Assembly (NCBI GenBank): GCA_030770535.1
Contig: JASVEC010000010.1
Location: 806,001-870,000 of the forward strand
Source: Batkoa obscura
Taxonomy: Eukaryota; Entomophthoromycota; Entomophthoromycetes; Entomophthorales; Batkoaceae
Direction of reading: 5' to 3'
Length of the DNA stretch: 64,000 bases
Shown: positions 35,004 to 47,122 of the stretch, one piece after another
How the letters are laid out: the number at the start of each line of letters is the position of its first letter
Numbering within the stretch: position 1 is the stretch's first letter
Notes under the pieces: generated by a model
What the model saw: the letters and a program-made list of their open reading frames with translations, nothing else
What the model was told of the DNA's origin: nothing
The model's database searches: none
Program-made: the position numbers and the translations under genes

Positions 35004-35573
35004 TGTGAAATCTTGGTATTCAGTATTTGAAGTCAAAAACAGCTGGGGATGTATTTTTGTGTTTAAGAATTTTACTAACAAATTTTCCACTCAAATAGTG
35101 CTTAAAAGATGGAAAAAGTGATGAAGCCAAAAAAAACATCCCCAGCTATTTCCTGGTTAATTACACTATAAGTCGAAAGGTCTTAGTTTATGTGGCCAAG
35201 ATAGACTTGGATTATAAAGAATAGCACGCAATAGGCTACAGACTATATAAGATAAATACAATAGACAATACTAATGTAAAACCTATGTAAAATACTATTA
35301 AGAAAACTCAATGGCTTTATTAAATGTACGAAGATATTAGGGAATAATTCAGTTAAAAAAGCCTCGAGCTACTATGTTCTAAAATCTCTTTTATACTCTA
35401 ACAAGTATAGATATTAACACGAAATGATAATATTCTTTGAGACGAAGATAGAAATTTTCATAACAAATCAAAATAAGAACATGGGATTGATTTCCTCTGA
35501 ACTCGAGAACACAACAGCTTAGGCGATTGCTATGTTATAATTAACCATGGAGCTGACAAAACGATATTTCACA
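35004..35573 (-). mobile_element. 464-bp-family element carrying a MITE
   Basis: Inverted relative to the one at 34064 and about 15% diverged by eye. It starts TGTGAAATCTTGGTATTCAG and ends AGCTGACAAAACGATATTTC plus ACA. MITE copy 11 sits inside it; without that the length is about 467 bp. With 34064-34527 it forms a spaced inverted pair. Confidence 0.85.
35045..35143 (+). mobile_element. MITE copy 11, TSD AGCT
   Basis: A full-length MITE within the 464-bp element. Both flanks are AGCT (35041-35044 and 35144-35147), a target with no central TA. This shows the duplication is four bases. Confidence 0.95.
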
Positions 35574-35597
35574 GCGTTTAATATAAATAAAATATAT

Positions 35598-35696
35598 GGG
35601 GATGTATTTTTGTGTTTAAGAATTTTACTAACAAATTTTCCGCTTGAATAGCGCTTAAAAGGTGGAAAAAGTAATGAAATCAAAAAAATCATCCCC
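35598..35696 (+). mobile_element. MITE copy 12, TSD ATAT
   Basis: GGGGATGTATTTTTGTG to AAATCATCCCC, full core, ATAT on both sides. Confidence 0.93.
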
Positions 35697-35858
35697 ATAT
35701 GTTCTAGTTTTGCAATATTAAAAATATTTAAAAGTAGTTATAAGAAACAATTGGTGACTTTGATTTAATATACCACTTAACTAGATAATATTTACTAGAA
35801 ATTATAATAAATAAATAAATTACCCACTTTTTAAATTGATCTTTTAAACACAATATAT

Positions 35859-35958
35859 GGGAGTGTTTTTTTTTGGCTTCATCACTTTTTCCATCTTTTA
35901 AGCACTATTTGAGTGGAAAATTTGTTAGTAAAATTCTTAAACACAAAAATACATCCCC
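35859..35958 (-). mobile_element. MITE copy 13, TSD ATAT
   Basis: GGGAGTGTTTTTTTTTGGC to ATACATCCCC with ATAT at both sides. Only eight bases lie between its right duplication and the one beginning transposon copy 3. Confidence 0.93.
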
Positions 35959-36255
35959 ATATTTTTATATGGGGCTGTCCTAATTGGTTTCAGAATTTAC
36001 TTAGAAATTAATCCAAATTTTAAATTTTTAAATTTGTGTCTAATGTGACGGTTAAATCTAAAAAGCCTAAAATTAAATGTCTCTGTTTAAAACTTATTTT
36101 AATTGTTTCCTTTTTTTAAATAGCTAATTTTCCTAACTATATATTTTATGTTAGTTCTGTTAGATATTTAACAGATATATAATATATAACTATATGATTA
36201 TATAATTATATAAATACATTTATTTGACTTTATTTTTTGTTGAAATAAAAATAAA

Positions 36256-38062
36256 ATGCAAACTTTCATAACTAAACTTCCAAATGGAATTTTTGAAAAC
36301 TTCAATACAATAGGGAGGAGTACACAATATAAACATTGTAATTCATTTACATCAATTTTAAAAGCTACTTATAACAACCCAAGTTTTATGGAATTTTATA
36401 ATAAAACAAAACAAAGAAAAGATATATTATCAAAGTTTACTATCGATAATAATAAACTTAATCAAGTAATGTATAAAATTAGTGTTTTGAGGGAAACAGG
36501 AAATAAAAATCAGCAAGTAGCGTTATTATCAGCTATAGCTTCAGTATATTCTTTTGATCAATGTAAGAGTTTTGGGTTTAATATAAATAGAAATCAATAT
36601 GATTATTCAAAAACAAGTAATAATAATAAAATATCAACATTAAAACCTATTATTAAAAATACAAAAAAAATTAAAGATGACCAAATTGAAACTATTATAC
36701 AATATTTACTAAATGATTCAACTATTTCATCAAGATTTAATAAAAAAAATAACGATAGTAAATATTCATCAGATAATATATATATATTAAATAAAAGTAG
36801 AACAATGATATATAGTAAATATTTGAATGATCTAAGAGATAAAGCAGTAGCCAGGTCAACGTTCTTTAAATATATACCAAGTAATTTCAAAAATCCAGCA
36901 AGAAAAACGGATCTATGTAATATATGTACCCAGTATACAGTTAGAAAAAAGTTATTTGAAAATAAAATAAATACAGCAAAAAACAAAGCAGAGATAGAAG
37001 AAATTTTCAACGAAGAAGAAAAGTTATACAAATTACATAAATTCTGTGTTGATACTCAAAAAAACACATTTAATGAAACTATCAAAAAATTAAATAACAA
37101 AAGTTGTATAATAGTTTTAGATTTTAAACAAAATATGGAAATAGGGACAAGACCAGATTCAATAAATCTAGATCATTATAATAAACAAGCTATATCAGTA
37201 TTAGGCTTTGGTGTATTATATTTAAAAGATGATAAAACAATAGTCAAAGTTTACTTTGATTATTTATCTGAAATATTGAATCATGATTCAGCATGTGGGG
37301 ATGTATTTTTTTGTCTAAGAACTTTACTAACAATCTTTCTGCTCAAATAGCGCTTAAAAAATGGAAAAAGTAATGAAACCAAAAAAAACATCCCCATATG
37401 CAGAAGATTGTCTAATCAATTTGATCTCTACAGAGCTTCTATTTAAAAAGTTTACAAAAATTAATATATGGGCAGATACAGTAAATCATTTTAGATCCCA
37501 AGAGTTCTTACATTATATGTTTAAAGAAATTCATAAAATAAATAGTAGTTTGAATGTTAATCTTAATTTTTTTGCTGAGCATCATGGAAAAAGTATAGTT
37601 GATGGACATATTGGAAACCTTTCAAAATGGAAAAGTAGTTTTGAAGCGTTAGGTAAAATAGAAGATATCGATCAATTAATTTCAAGATTTGAGGCTTTTA
37701 TTTGCGAGCATAATAAAATTAATAACTCGACTGTTAATAATGGGAAAACAGATATAATTTTTAAAAAGTATAAAAGAAACAAAAATACAAAAAGAATAAT
37801 AGAGATGCAGGGCATTAAGAAGTATTTACACTTTATTAAACATAACAATAAACTACATTGTTATCCAGTATCTGATACATCAAAAAAAAGCGATATAGTC
37901 CCAATTAAAGTTATAGAGTCTATAGAAAACAGAAAAATTAAAAGATCGATCCCAGCTTACCTTATGAAGATAACAGAGAATTTAAAAATTTCGATATTTA
38001 CTAAGCAAGTAAGTAGTTTGTTGAATGATAGAAATAGATTGTTAAATGTTAGGATTACTTAA
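36256..38062 (+). pseudogene. Transposase of copy 3, split by a MITE
   Basis: Identical to copy 1 apart from a few changes, for example Lys at residue 36. The first 348 codons match to NHDSA; the frame then runs into MITE copy 14 and stops at 37350. The rest resumes at EDCLINLISTELLF and ends at 38062. An in-frame splice across the MITE is conceivable (see findings). Confidence 0.85.
37297..37395 (+). mobile_element. MITE copy 14, inside transposase of copy 3
   Basis: 99 bp, GGGGATGTATTTTTTTG to AAAAACATCCCC. The right flank is ATAT and the left is ATGT; the empty site in copy 1 reads CATATG, so the left duplicate has one A-to-G change. The element contains TTTACTAACAAT. Confidence 0.96.
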
Positions 38063-38517
38063 GTTATTAATATATAAGTTAATAAATAGTCAAAGAACAA
38101 ATAACTGTAATAATATGTAAAAACTATTATTACTTGTACTATATAGAGATAGTTAATTGTAGTTCTGGGGCTAACCACTCCCTCCCATGCAGCTATTTAT
38201 TAACTTGGCAATATATTAATAATGTAATTATAACATTAAAGTAGTTTATTTATTTGATAATAAATATACAATGTTGGTTATAAAGCAGTTGATAATAAAT
38301 ATTTCTCAATTAAGCTTTATAAGAACATGTATTTAAGATCTAGTAGAAATTCAACTAACTTACAGTATGAGCTATAATATAATGGTTTAGAACTGTGTTT
38401 GGGTACTTTTGTTTTAATAAAAAGATGTGATTTTATAGAATTTTAAGCGAAGTTTTTAAAATACAAATTTTTTAAAAATTGGATAAAATAATGAAACTAA
38501 TTCAGACAACCCCATAT

Positions 38518-40503
38518 TCTATTTGCTATTTGACAATATTTTGGATTTAAATTGTGAATTTGTATTGACAGTTAGAGTTGACTTATTTTTCGATTAAGCT
38601 AAGCTGAACTAAGTTATACATCTATAGCATGTATTTTGTTTCAGTCTAACCTAATTTTAAAATTGACTTTACTGATAAAACTATTAATATCCATATCTTG
38701 TTCATTTTTACTTGGTTTGTTTATGTTTAATTAACAACATTTTACATTTTATATTTATAATAATAAAAATAGTTCAATTACAAACAATAAAACTTTATTA
38801 AATTAATATTCTTGTTATTTACCTTTTTAAATTATTCTTTATTCAAATTAAACACGTTTAGCTATTTAGCACCAAAAATAATGTTTATAAGCTCAAAAGC
38901 CTTAAATTTAAATTGTATAGATGTGTTTTTTTTTGGCTTCATTATTTTTCTATCTTTAGTGGAAAAATTATTAGAAAATTCTTAAACATGAAAATACATC
39001 CTCCTCAATGTTTCTATGTAATCAAACAAAACTTTATTAATTAATCAAGATTTCCTGAGTTTTGAAATAATATGCGTGTTTTTTAGTTATTCACGTTTTT
39101 TTAAAGTTATATTTTTAAAATAGCCCTGTAGTGGCTCCCAATATATAATAAAAGCGTTTTTGTCTACGAAACAAAAGGTTATTTTCTCTCATTTTTCAAT
39201 TTAATTTTGATTTCAATTTTTAATTACTTTTTTATGGTAATTTGGTTTAAGACGATTGATATTTACCTTTCCACTTTTAAACTAAGTAAATCTGATACAG
39301 CTCTTAAATTAATCCAAAATTTAAATTTGATGGACCAAAAATTTTATACTTGTAATTTTAGCTTTAGATAATAAGTCAATTTATTTAATAATTTCATTTT
39401 ATCTAAATTCAAACTTTCACTTTATAAAGCTTATTCAACATAATTTGTTACCGCATTTAAGTTTGATTTTAGTATCAACAATTTTTTTACATTTCACTCT
39501 AAAATAAGCTAGTATAAAGCAACTCCCCCCCCCAATATCCAAGTTGGGTTAATATTGAGCTTTATATTGCACTTCTGTTTAAGTTAATTCAGGTTATAAA
39601 AATGATGAAACTGGTAACTTAGAAGCAGATCGAGAAAACTATTCAATACTCTGAATATTTAAATTTATTCAAAAGAAGATATAAGCAAAAAACCATATAC
39701 TTTTATTGTTTTTAAAGCAGTTAGCCACAGTTGATTATTATATCGCTTTTCAGTTTACCTCCTAGATTTAAAAAATTCCTATACTTTTCAAATTGGAAAA
39801 TAACTTAGAAAAATTTAATTTGGCTATTTTATTGTAAAGTTAATCAAAAATTTTAATTGCTTATTAAAAATTCAGTAAAACAATTTCAAAATTTTCTTTA
39901 GTAATTTAGCAAAAGGACTGCTTTTTCTAGAATGTTTCTTTCTATCCTTCCGCCTCAGACAAAGTCCTCAAATCAAAGGTCATAAACCCAGCAGCAAGCC
40001 CTCTCCTCTTCCCCCAGTTAAGTAAAGTCAAAAATCACAAAAAGCTAGAGGTCGAAACTATATACAAAGCTCCCCCCCACTACCTTTCAATTTTATTTTA
40101 TTTTTAAAGTGTTTTTTGAGGCTATGAATTTTACATTCTCCCCTTCCTGGTAAAGTATAATTAAGGAAATTTCTTTAAAGCTCTGGATGGATTTTTTCCC
40201 ATAAGGACTAAAGGCTTTGTGACCAATATAAAGTTAGGGAGGGTCATGTATTTAGATTTTTTGGGGCTTTGATTTTATATATAACTATACTTTACTTTGG
40301 TTATTAAAAAAAACCAAGTTGGAAATCTTTGTAGAATGTAGTTTTATGAGATTGGATAAGCACTTCATTATTTTCCTTGGATCCATCCACCTCAACTTTT
40401 GACATCCAAGCCGCCAACTTTTAAGCTAGGTAAAAAGCTGAGGGGTTCTACAGTTTAGCACGGTAACAAGATACTGTTAAATAAACCTTGAGTTTATCAT
40501 ATG
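38518..40503. other. Gene-free island, part 1
   Basis: No coding region seen. One decayed MITE lies near 38915. From about 39500 the sequence gains runs of C (for example near 39526 and 40072), unlike the rest of the window. Confidence 0.5.
38915..39001 (-). mobile_element. MITE copy 15 (shortened)
   Basis: GTGTTTTTTTTTGGCTTCAT, then TTTAGTGGAAAAATTATTAG and ATACATCC. An internal piece of the core is missing. Confidence 0.7.
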
Positions 40504-40604
40504 GGGGATGTTTTTTATTTCATCATCATCACTTTTTCCATTTTCAAGCGCTATTCATTTGAGGAGAAAGATTATTGGTAAAATTCTTAACAAAAAATAC
40601 ATCT
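40504..40604 (-). mobile_element. MITE copy 16
   Basis: GGGGATGTTTTTTATTTC with a short CATCAT expansion, CAAGCGCTATTCATTTGAGG, and an AAATACATC right end. The left flank is ATAT-like (ATATG); the right end has decayed. Confidence 0.75.
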
Positions 40605-42483
40605 TTTATATTAATCTGCTTTTTATAAAAGAATGGCTTTTTTCCATTTTAAGAAATAATAGGGGGTGATTGGTTACTTATTTACATGTCAACATTCTCT
40701 AATTTTTTAATTAAGATATCTTCTTAAGGTAAGCTGTGAAGCCCCTGAGACCGAGGCTTCTCATCTAACTTGTATTTGGATTATGTCAATTTTAAGACTT
40801 AAATCTTTTTCGAATCTAACTTCCTCTCCTGGTTCTGGGACTACTGGTCTTCAAACTCAATTTTTTTAAATTTTGTTTTATCTATAATAAACAGTCAGCT
40901 GGGGTGGGTAAAGCCTCCTTGCCTAAATAAAGTGAATTTTAAAGAGTTAGATAGTTTCTTTAGCTGTTTTAGCTTGTGCATAAAGAAGGTAGGGAGGGGG
41001 GGTTATAACTCCTCTGAGCAGTTTGACCCAAGTTTAATAAGTCATTAAATAAATGCTAATTTCTTCAGGTTTTATCATTTTCCCTCTCCTCTAAATCTTA
41101 ATAAATATTGTAATTCGCTTTTATGAGAAAAGAAGTTATAAAATTTGAAACTTATGCACGAAAAAGAACATATAGATCGAGTTTTGTTATACAATGTTCA
41201 AATTTTCTATAATTTTTTTGGGAGGATCCACTCGAAACTTGAGAAACTTAAATTTTTTGGTTTAATTTATAAAATCTTTAAGCTGAAAGTTGAAGTGTGG
41301 TTGGGTATATCCTCTCTTCAAAAATACCCAAATCCAACTAAGTACTTTCCTTGTTGCTAATTTCCTCATTCAGAGTAGATTGTCTCCTATAAAACAAAAA
41401 ACGAAACAAAAAAACAGGTCCAAACCACCTTACACTAATGCTTGAGATACTGTTCCTCTCAACAGACCATCAAAATCCCAAAGAAGTATGTAAGAGGATT
41501 GGTTTACGGTTTACTGTAATTTTCCAGAAAACCCCCCCCTCTTCTCCCTTCTACTATTCAAAAAAATCAAAAAATACCTTTATTTAAACCCAGTTTTCTA
41601 TTATACTAAGTTAGCCCCAGGATATAGGGCGAGCATTTTTGCTAGAAAACTTTTCAGAAGCTATTAATAAAGATCAAAGTGTTATAATAAAAAACTTGAA
41701 ACAAACTTGGGTTACATCTTAGAAATAGCTAAGCCTCCTCTCTTTCAGCCAAAAACCTCACTTTTCTAACCAAAAATGAACACTCTAAAAAAGTCTCTGA
41801 AGATAACTGAAAATAACCCTTGGTTAAAGAATGATAATGAATTAATGGAATGGGGGTTGGAAAACAATTAAGCAAGAAGTAAAAAATACCACTAGACTTG
41901 AAGTAAACGATATTACTTTGGTTTATGTATTATTTTAGCTCCAAATTTGACATACTAATATACATAATATCTATATGTCCAAATAAAATGACTTAATTGT
42001 AATTGGGAGAGATGATGCAGTAACGATCCTAAAATCCTAAAAAATGAACAAACATTCTAAATCTCAACATTAATAAAATCAATAATAGAAAGCAACACAA
42101 TTTTATACCAGATGATTATTGATACAAATTATATGCTTTTGTCTTAATAATAATAGAGACAGCATCATCTCTAAAAAAATTGTAAAAATTAAAATATGAA
42201 TTTAAGAAAACATAGTCTATATCTACTATATCTTTATCTCATATGTTCCCCAAGTTAGCATAAATGGAGGTATATAAATAGCTATTATTTTTAACGATAT
42301 TGGGATATATGATAATTTCAAAAACCGTATTTCAGGACTGTTATTTAGTTATCAATTTAATTTAAACTTACAACCCATTTTATTAGTTAGTTTATACTTG
42401 CATCAACCTAATTATCAAACTTCTACAGAGTACTTATTATCGAAAGAACAAAGTATAGATTATTCAGATAGTTTAATATAAGA
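40605..42483. other. Gene-free island, part 2, with poly-C/G tracts
   Basis: No gene, RNA or TIR element recognised. Homopolymer tracts near 40997 (G) and 41532 (C), and C/T-rich strand patches, set it apart from the flanks. Confidence 0.5.
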
Positions 42484-42584
42484 GAGGATGCATTTTTGCG
42501 TTTAACAATTTTATTAACAATTTTTCCGCACAAATAGCGCCCTAAAAAATGGTAAAAATGGTAAAAAGCCAAAAAAAAACATCC
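42484..42584 (+). mobile_element. MITE copy 17 (decayed)
   Basis: GAGGATGCATTTTTGCG, TTATTAACAATTTTTCCGC, CAAATAGCGC and AAAAACATCC follow the family. Ends are approximate. Confidence 0.75.
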
Positions 42585-44483
42585 TTTAAAAAGGTATTTG
42601 AGATTAATTTTACACTGAGGATTTTGACCAAACAAATGAAATGAAACGAATAGCTTTAAACTACCACCTTTCTTTATTGCTGACCATATAAAAATCTTAT
42701 TTTATTATTGGAATTTATGTATGAGAAAATACACATATCGCAAGATTATACTTACGCTATAGTTATAGCATAATTGATCAAATCCTTTAGTAAACAAATA
42801 ATACATGGATTGATAATCACTTTACAAATAGTACTTTAATGAAGAACAGGCAAGTAGTAAATAATGAACCATTTGGTAAATTGTTGAAACAATGAACTAA
42901 GGGATTATTAACAATGTTGTTATTAATGCGTTATGTCCTCTGTTGTTAATTTAGGAGCTTTGGTTATCAATTTAAGGAAATTTCCTAAAATAAAAAAAAC
43001 CTCATTTTATTTATACTTTCCCCTCCATTTATAAAGTTTTAGCCAATCTATTGTTTTACAACAGAAGTAGAAAAATACGTAAAACAATTATGTTTTGGTA
43101 CATCTGTAGCTTTTAGTAGAATACTCTCAGCAGAATTCATTTGAAATTGAAAGTAAATTTACACTAGGAATTTTCGTGAAAACAAATAATTTATAAAATT
43201 ATTGGTAAAGCCACAAAGCCGTATAGATTGATAAACAAAATCCACTATTTTTGGAATTATGTTGTTATAAATCTAAATTATAAACCAAACCATCCGGACT
43301 GTATTAAGCGGAATACAACGAAAGTAATACATGTTTTAATGGCCTTATAAAAGAATGGTTTTAGCCAAAGGTTGAAATTGATCATTTCAATCAAAAAACT
43401 CCCAAAAAAAATCACCAGGGGGAGAGAATATCAGGAATTCAAACGAGTTTCGGAAAAAAGCACTCAAAACAATCTTAATGTCCATTTTGTCGAATTTAGT
43501 TTCAATCTAATATAAAAGATAGAAGCATCTTTCCAAATTCAATTTATAAAATTAGAAATCATACTATACATACATGAAAGATAAAAATTAGTTAGATGTG
43601 TAACAATAATGCTTTAGATCAATAGTTTTATCAGAAACCCATTCAAAGTTATTGTTTTCAACTTTTAGTTAGTCAATAGGATCTTAAAATATTTTGTTTT
43701 GACAATCAAGATGGTTTTTATACAAACTTTGGTTTCACTAAACCTAAATCCAAAAACGTTTGTGAACCAATTTTAATTTTATGATTGATAATAGAGATGC
43801 ATTCAAATATCAAAGAAATCCCGTCATTGTTTTTTTTTGCAGATGTTTCTAAGGTTATAATTCTGTAACTTGGGGGAAATCTTTAAGTGAAGCTTTAAAA
43901 GGCTCAACTTTCCAAAAGAATTTATTGATTTATTGACTTATTAAGTTACTTTGGACAAAAAAATGGTAAAATTCAAAACTCACCTTCTATGACCAAATAT
44001 CAAAATGAATAAACTCCAACATGAGTGGGGACTGCTGGAGAACCAGGGGGATTTTCACTATCTCTATTGTTGTGGATTATTTTTATTTGACCCATTATTA
44101 ACTAAACTTGAAAGTATGGGGTTATGTACAAACTAGATTTGGTTTGTATAAACTACTTGGTAACAACTGATGATATAGTCATTAATTGGCGAAAAACAGA
44201 AGTGTGGGAATAATTTTACAAGAACTTAAAAAGATAAAAAAAAGGTACACCAGAAAACATGAATTTAATTTTCAATTTGTAAAAAGTTATTCCAAATACA
44301 TTAATATGTAACAAACATTCTAACCAAATACTATTATAGATAATTGGAATTACAAATCAATTCCAGCAAATAACGAAATGTTTAGATATCTGGGAAGCTG
44401 TTTTTTTCGAAATTAATAGCAATTTAGCATTCGAAAGAACTAACACATAAATATGCATTGTACCTAGTAGATATACAATATAG
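42585..44483. other. Gene-free island, part 3
   Basis: About 1.9 kb. I find no ORF of interest, RNA gene or recognisable repeat; some G-rich patches, for example near 43420. Confidence 0.5.
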
Positions 44484-44573
44484 GGGGTGTTTTTTTTGGC
44501 TTTCATTACTTTTTCCATTTTTGAGTACTATTTAAGCGGAAAAATTGATAGTAAAATTCTTAAACATAATACT
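44484..44573 (-). mobile_element. MITE copy 18 (right end lost)
   Basis: GGGGTGTTTTTTTTGGC, TTTTTGAGTACTATTTAAGC and AAATTCTTAAACA match. The ACATCCCC end is missing. Confidence 0.75.
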
Positions 44574-45516
44574 AACGTTATATGCCACCATAATTATCAT
44601 AAACTGGTTAAATCATTTTAGAATGTGTGAATGAAGAATTTTTTACTTGGCTCATTAAACTTCTTACATCAAAGAATTTAGTAAAATTAAATAACAGGTT
44701 TTGAGCCATAGTATTAGCCCGTAAAGTAACAATTTCTAAGCTTAATAAAAAAGTAAAAAACCATGAAAATCAAGTTTTAGAAAGAAGCTTAAATAATAAA
44801 AGCCTTTTGCTATCATACAATTTCATTTTAAATTAATAGCATTATAAACTGGCCATGTGTTATTAATACTGAAATAACAGAGATTGTTGAAGAAACCTCC
44901 CAAGCTTTTAGCTAGAAATTAGAAATTAGAGATTAAAATAATATAATATAATATAGTTTGCAGACCTTATATTTAAAAAAGTTATGCTATAAAAAGTGCT
45001 AAAATTAAGCTTTTAGTATTTATGTTTTAAAACTTCTGGAGAAATGTACTTTTATTGTATTTTTTAAATCTTTAATAACTTTATTTTTTTCATCTTTCAT
45101 TTTATTTCTTTACACAGGAAAACCCCCCTTTTTTTTAAGATCATCCCTATTTTACTTTTACTAAAAACAAATGCTCTTGTTCTCATATAACACGATTAGT
45201 TAATCATTTATTAATAAGTTTAAAATACATCCAAAATCAGTAGTCATAAATATATCAAAATTAATCAATTATGTTAGCAATACCTTAACCTTACATCATC
45301 GTTACACGATAGCGTTTATGTGCTCTATACTACTGAACTGAAGGGTTCAATAAAAAATATTTACTTAGCTTTACAATCCTTTTTAAACATACACTACATT
45401 TGCACCACCGGATAAATATAAATTAATAAGAATTAAGATTAAAAATCGACAAACTAATGAATGCTATAGTTATGAAATTTTGGGCTATAATTTTTACTTT
45501 TTGTATATTAGTATTT

Positions 45517-45621
45517 GATGATGTATCTCTTTTTTTATTTGAGAATTTTACTAACAGTTTTTCGACTCAAATAACACTTTAAGAAGCGGAAGAAGTAGAA
45601 ACAGGAACCAAGAAACGCCCC
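45517..45621 (+). mobile_element. MITE copy 19 (decayed)
   Basis: The core GAATTTTACTAACAGTTTTT, CGACTCAAATAACACTTTAA and an ACGCCCC right end are recognisable; the left end is decayed. It creates part of a false minus-strand ORF. Confidence 0.7.
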
Positions 45622-45635
45622 ACAAATCATAATAT

Positions 45636-45737
45636 GGGGGGATGTATTTTCGTGTTTAAGAATTTTACTAGCTAATTTTCCGCTTAAATAGCGCTTAAAA
45701 AATGGAAGAAATAATGAAGTTAAAAAAAACACTCCCA
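45636..45737 (+). mobile_element. MITE copy 20, TSD ATAT
   Basis: A run of six G, GATGTATTTTCGTG, the usual core, and CACTCCC at the right end, with ATAT on both sides. Confidence 0.88.
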
Positions 45738-45744
45738 TATAATA

Positions 45745-45868
45745 ATTAAAACTACGTTGAGTACTTTTAGTTTTCAATAAAGAATTTTATAGAATTTTAA
45801 GCAAAATTTTTAAGATATAAAATATTAACAATTGGATAAAAAAACGAAACTAATTCAGAAATCCACAT
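45745..45868 (+). mobile_element. Decayed 3' end of the long transposon
   Basis: GTACTTTTAGTTTTCAATAA, ATTTTATAGAATTTTAAGC, TTGGATAAAAAAACGAAACT and AATTCAGAAATCCACA follow the last roughly 110 bp of copy 3, with several changes. The rest of this copy is gone. Confidence 0.75.
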
Positions 45869-46110
45869 ATATAGTTTAGTTTAATACAGATGCTAGCCTG
45901 ATTGCTTTATATAAATTATAGTTTGACTGTTTTAATAGTTTTATATTAAAAACCCAAATAAATCTTGTTTTTAAATATAGACTAGTAGCTATTTATGTTT
46001 TAAAAACTTTTATATAACTAAGATGAGTTTAAATTTACAGAATAAGATATAAAAAGCTATAAATTATATACAAGTAAAATAAAAATGTCATTACAGAATT
46101 TGTATAAAAT

Positions 46111-46196
46111 ATGGAGATGTATTTCTGTATTTAAGTTTTACTAGGAATTTTTCCACTCAAATAACGTTCAAAAAATGTAAAAAGTAAAAAAGCTGC
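46111..46196 (+). mobile_element. MITE copy 21 (decayed)
   Basis: GGAGATGTATTTCTG, GTTTTACTAGGAATTTTTCC, CACTCAAATAACGTTCAAAA. The right terminal repeat is lost. Confidence 0.7.
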
Positions 46197-46213
46197 TATA
46201 ATTTTTATAATAT

Positions 46214-46313
46214 GAGGATGTTTTCTTGACTTCATTACTTTTTCTATTTTTTAAAAGCCCTATTTGAGTGGAAAAATTGCAAGTAAAATTCTTAAACAAA
46301 GAAATACATCCCC
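46214..46313 (-). mobile_element. MITE copy 22, TSD ATAT
   Basis: GAGGATGTTTTCTTGAC to ATACATCCCC with ATAT on both sides (46210-46213 and 46314-46317). Confidence 0.9.
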
Positions 46314-46320
46314 ATATATC

Positions 46321-46785
46321 ATGAAAATTAGTAGCTTTATTAAAAGTGTAAAATATGAGGGAATAATTCGACTAAGAAGCCTTTAAGTTATTGTGTTAAA
46401 AACTCTACTTCATATTTTAATCAGATTACTATATATATGGAATAATGATAACAGTTATAATATTATTGTAGTTGGTAAATACAGATATTAAAATAAGAGA
46501 ATATTTTTTGCAATTAGATGGTAAAAATTCCCACAGCAAATCAAAATGAGAGGTTTTAAGTTAATTATACGGGAGTGTTTTTTTTGACTTCATTATTTTT
46601 TCCATTTTTTAAGCACTATTTAAGCGGAAAATTTGTTAGTAAAATTCTTAAACACAAAAATACATCCCCATACTTATATACTATATAAAGAATAATTAAT
46701 TATAATACTGCAATTAGTTTTATAGACAAATTAAATGATTATGTTATAGTTAACTATAAAGCTAAAAAAGTAATACTTGATACTG
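46321..46785 (-). mobile_element. Decayed 464-bp-family element holding a MITE
   Basis: GAGGGAATAATTCGACTAAG and AGCAAATCAAAATGAGAGG, then after the MITE TTATGTTATAGTTAACTATA, line up with the element at 35004-35573. MITE copy 23 interrupts it. The boundaries are approximate and the copy is old. Confidence 0.6.
46571..46669 (-). mobile_element. MITE copy 23, TSD ATAC
   Basis: GGGAGTGTTTTTTTTGAC to ATACATCCCC. ATAC at 46567-46570 and again at 46670-46673. Confidence 0.94.
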
Positions 46786-46944
46786 ATCATTAGAAAACAT
46801 TAAGCTAGTATAAAATCTGGTTTTGTTTATATTAATAAAGATAATTTAGTCAACTATAAATTATATCCATTGGACTATATCGTCTGATTTAAAAAACAGT
46901 ATAGATTTAATTGTAATATTAACATTTATAAACTATTTTAATAT

Positions 46945-47045
46945 TGGTGATGTATTTTTGTGTTTAAGAATTTTACTAAGAGTTAGTTATTCTGCTCAAA
47001 TAGCGCTTAAAAGATGGAAAAGTAATGAAATAAAAAATACCTCCC
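46945..47045 (+). mobile_element. MITE copy 24 (slightly decayed)
   Basis: TGGTGATGTATTTTTGTG to AAAAATACCTCCC with the core TTTACTAAGAG. The flanks are ATAT-like and ATGT. Confidence 0.82.
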
Positions 47046-47122
47046 ATGTTAATTTAAATATTGCTAGAATTTTAGCCAGTTTGATTAAATAAGTATCTGT
47101 TTTATAGAAAAGTTAATGATTA

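Larger units (their letters stand above)
35971..38513 (+). mobile_element. Transposon copy 3, full length, TSD ATAT
   Basis: The reference copy, 2,543 bp. The left end GGGGCTGTCCTAATTGGTTT and the right end, read inward, GGGGTTGTCTGAATTAGTTT are imperfect TIRs of about 23 bp. ATAT flanks both sides (35967-35970 and 38514-38517). Contents are a roughly 280-bp leader, the transposase gene split by MITE copy 14, and a roughly 450-bp tail. Both ends are complete while the enzyme gene is interrupted, so it looks non-autonomous unless the MITE is spliced. Confidence 0.93.

Noticed and set aside
37291-37400. TA target duplication and a Tc1/mariner origin for the MITE
   Set aside because: Many copies sit in ATAT, which mimics TA. 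Copies with ATTT, AAAT, ATAC and AGCT on both sides fit only a 4-bp duplication.
41145-41360. 71-codon plus-strand ORF in the gene-free island
   Set aside because: No motif, no homology recognised, and no splice-joined partners; length expected by chance.
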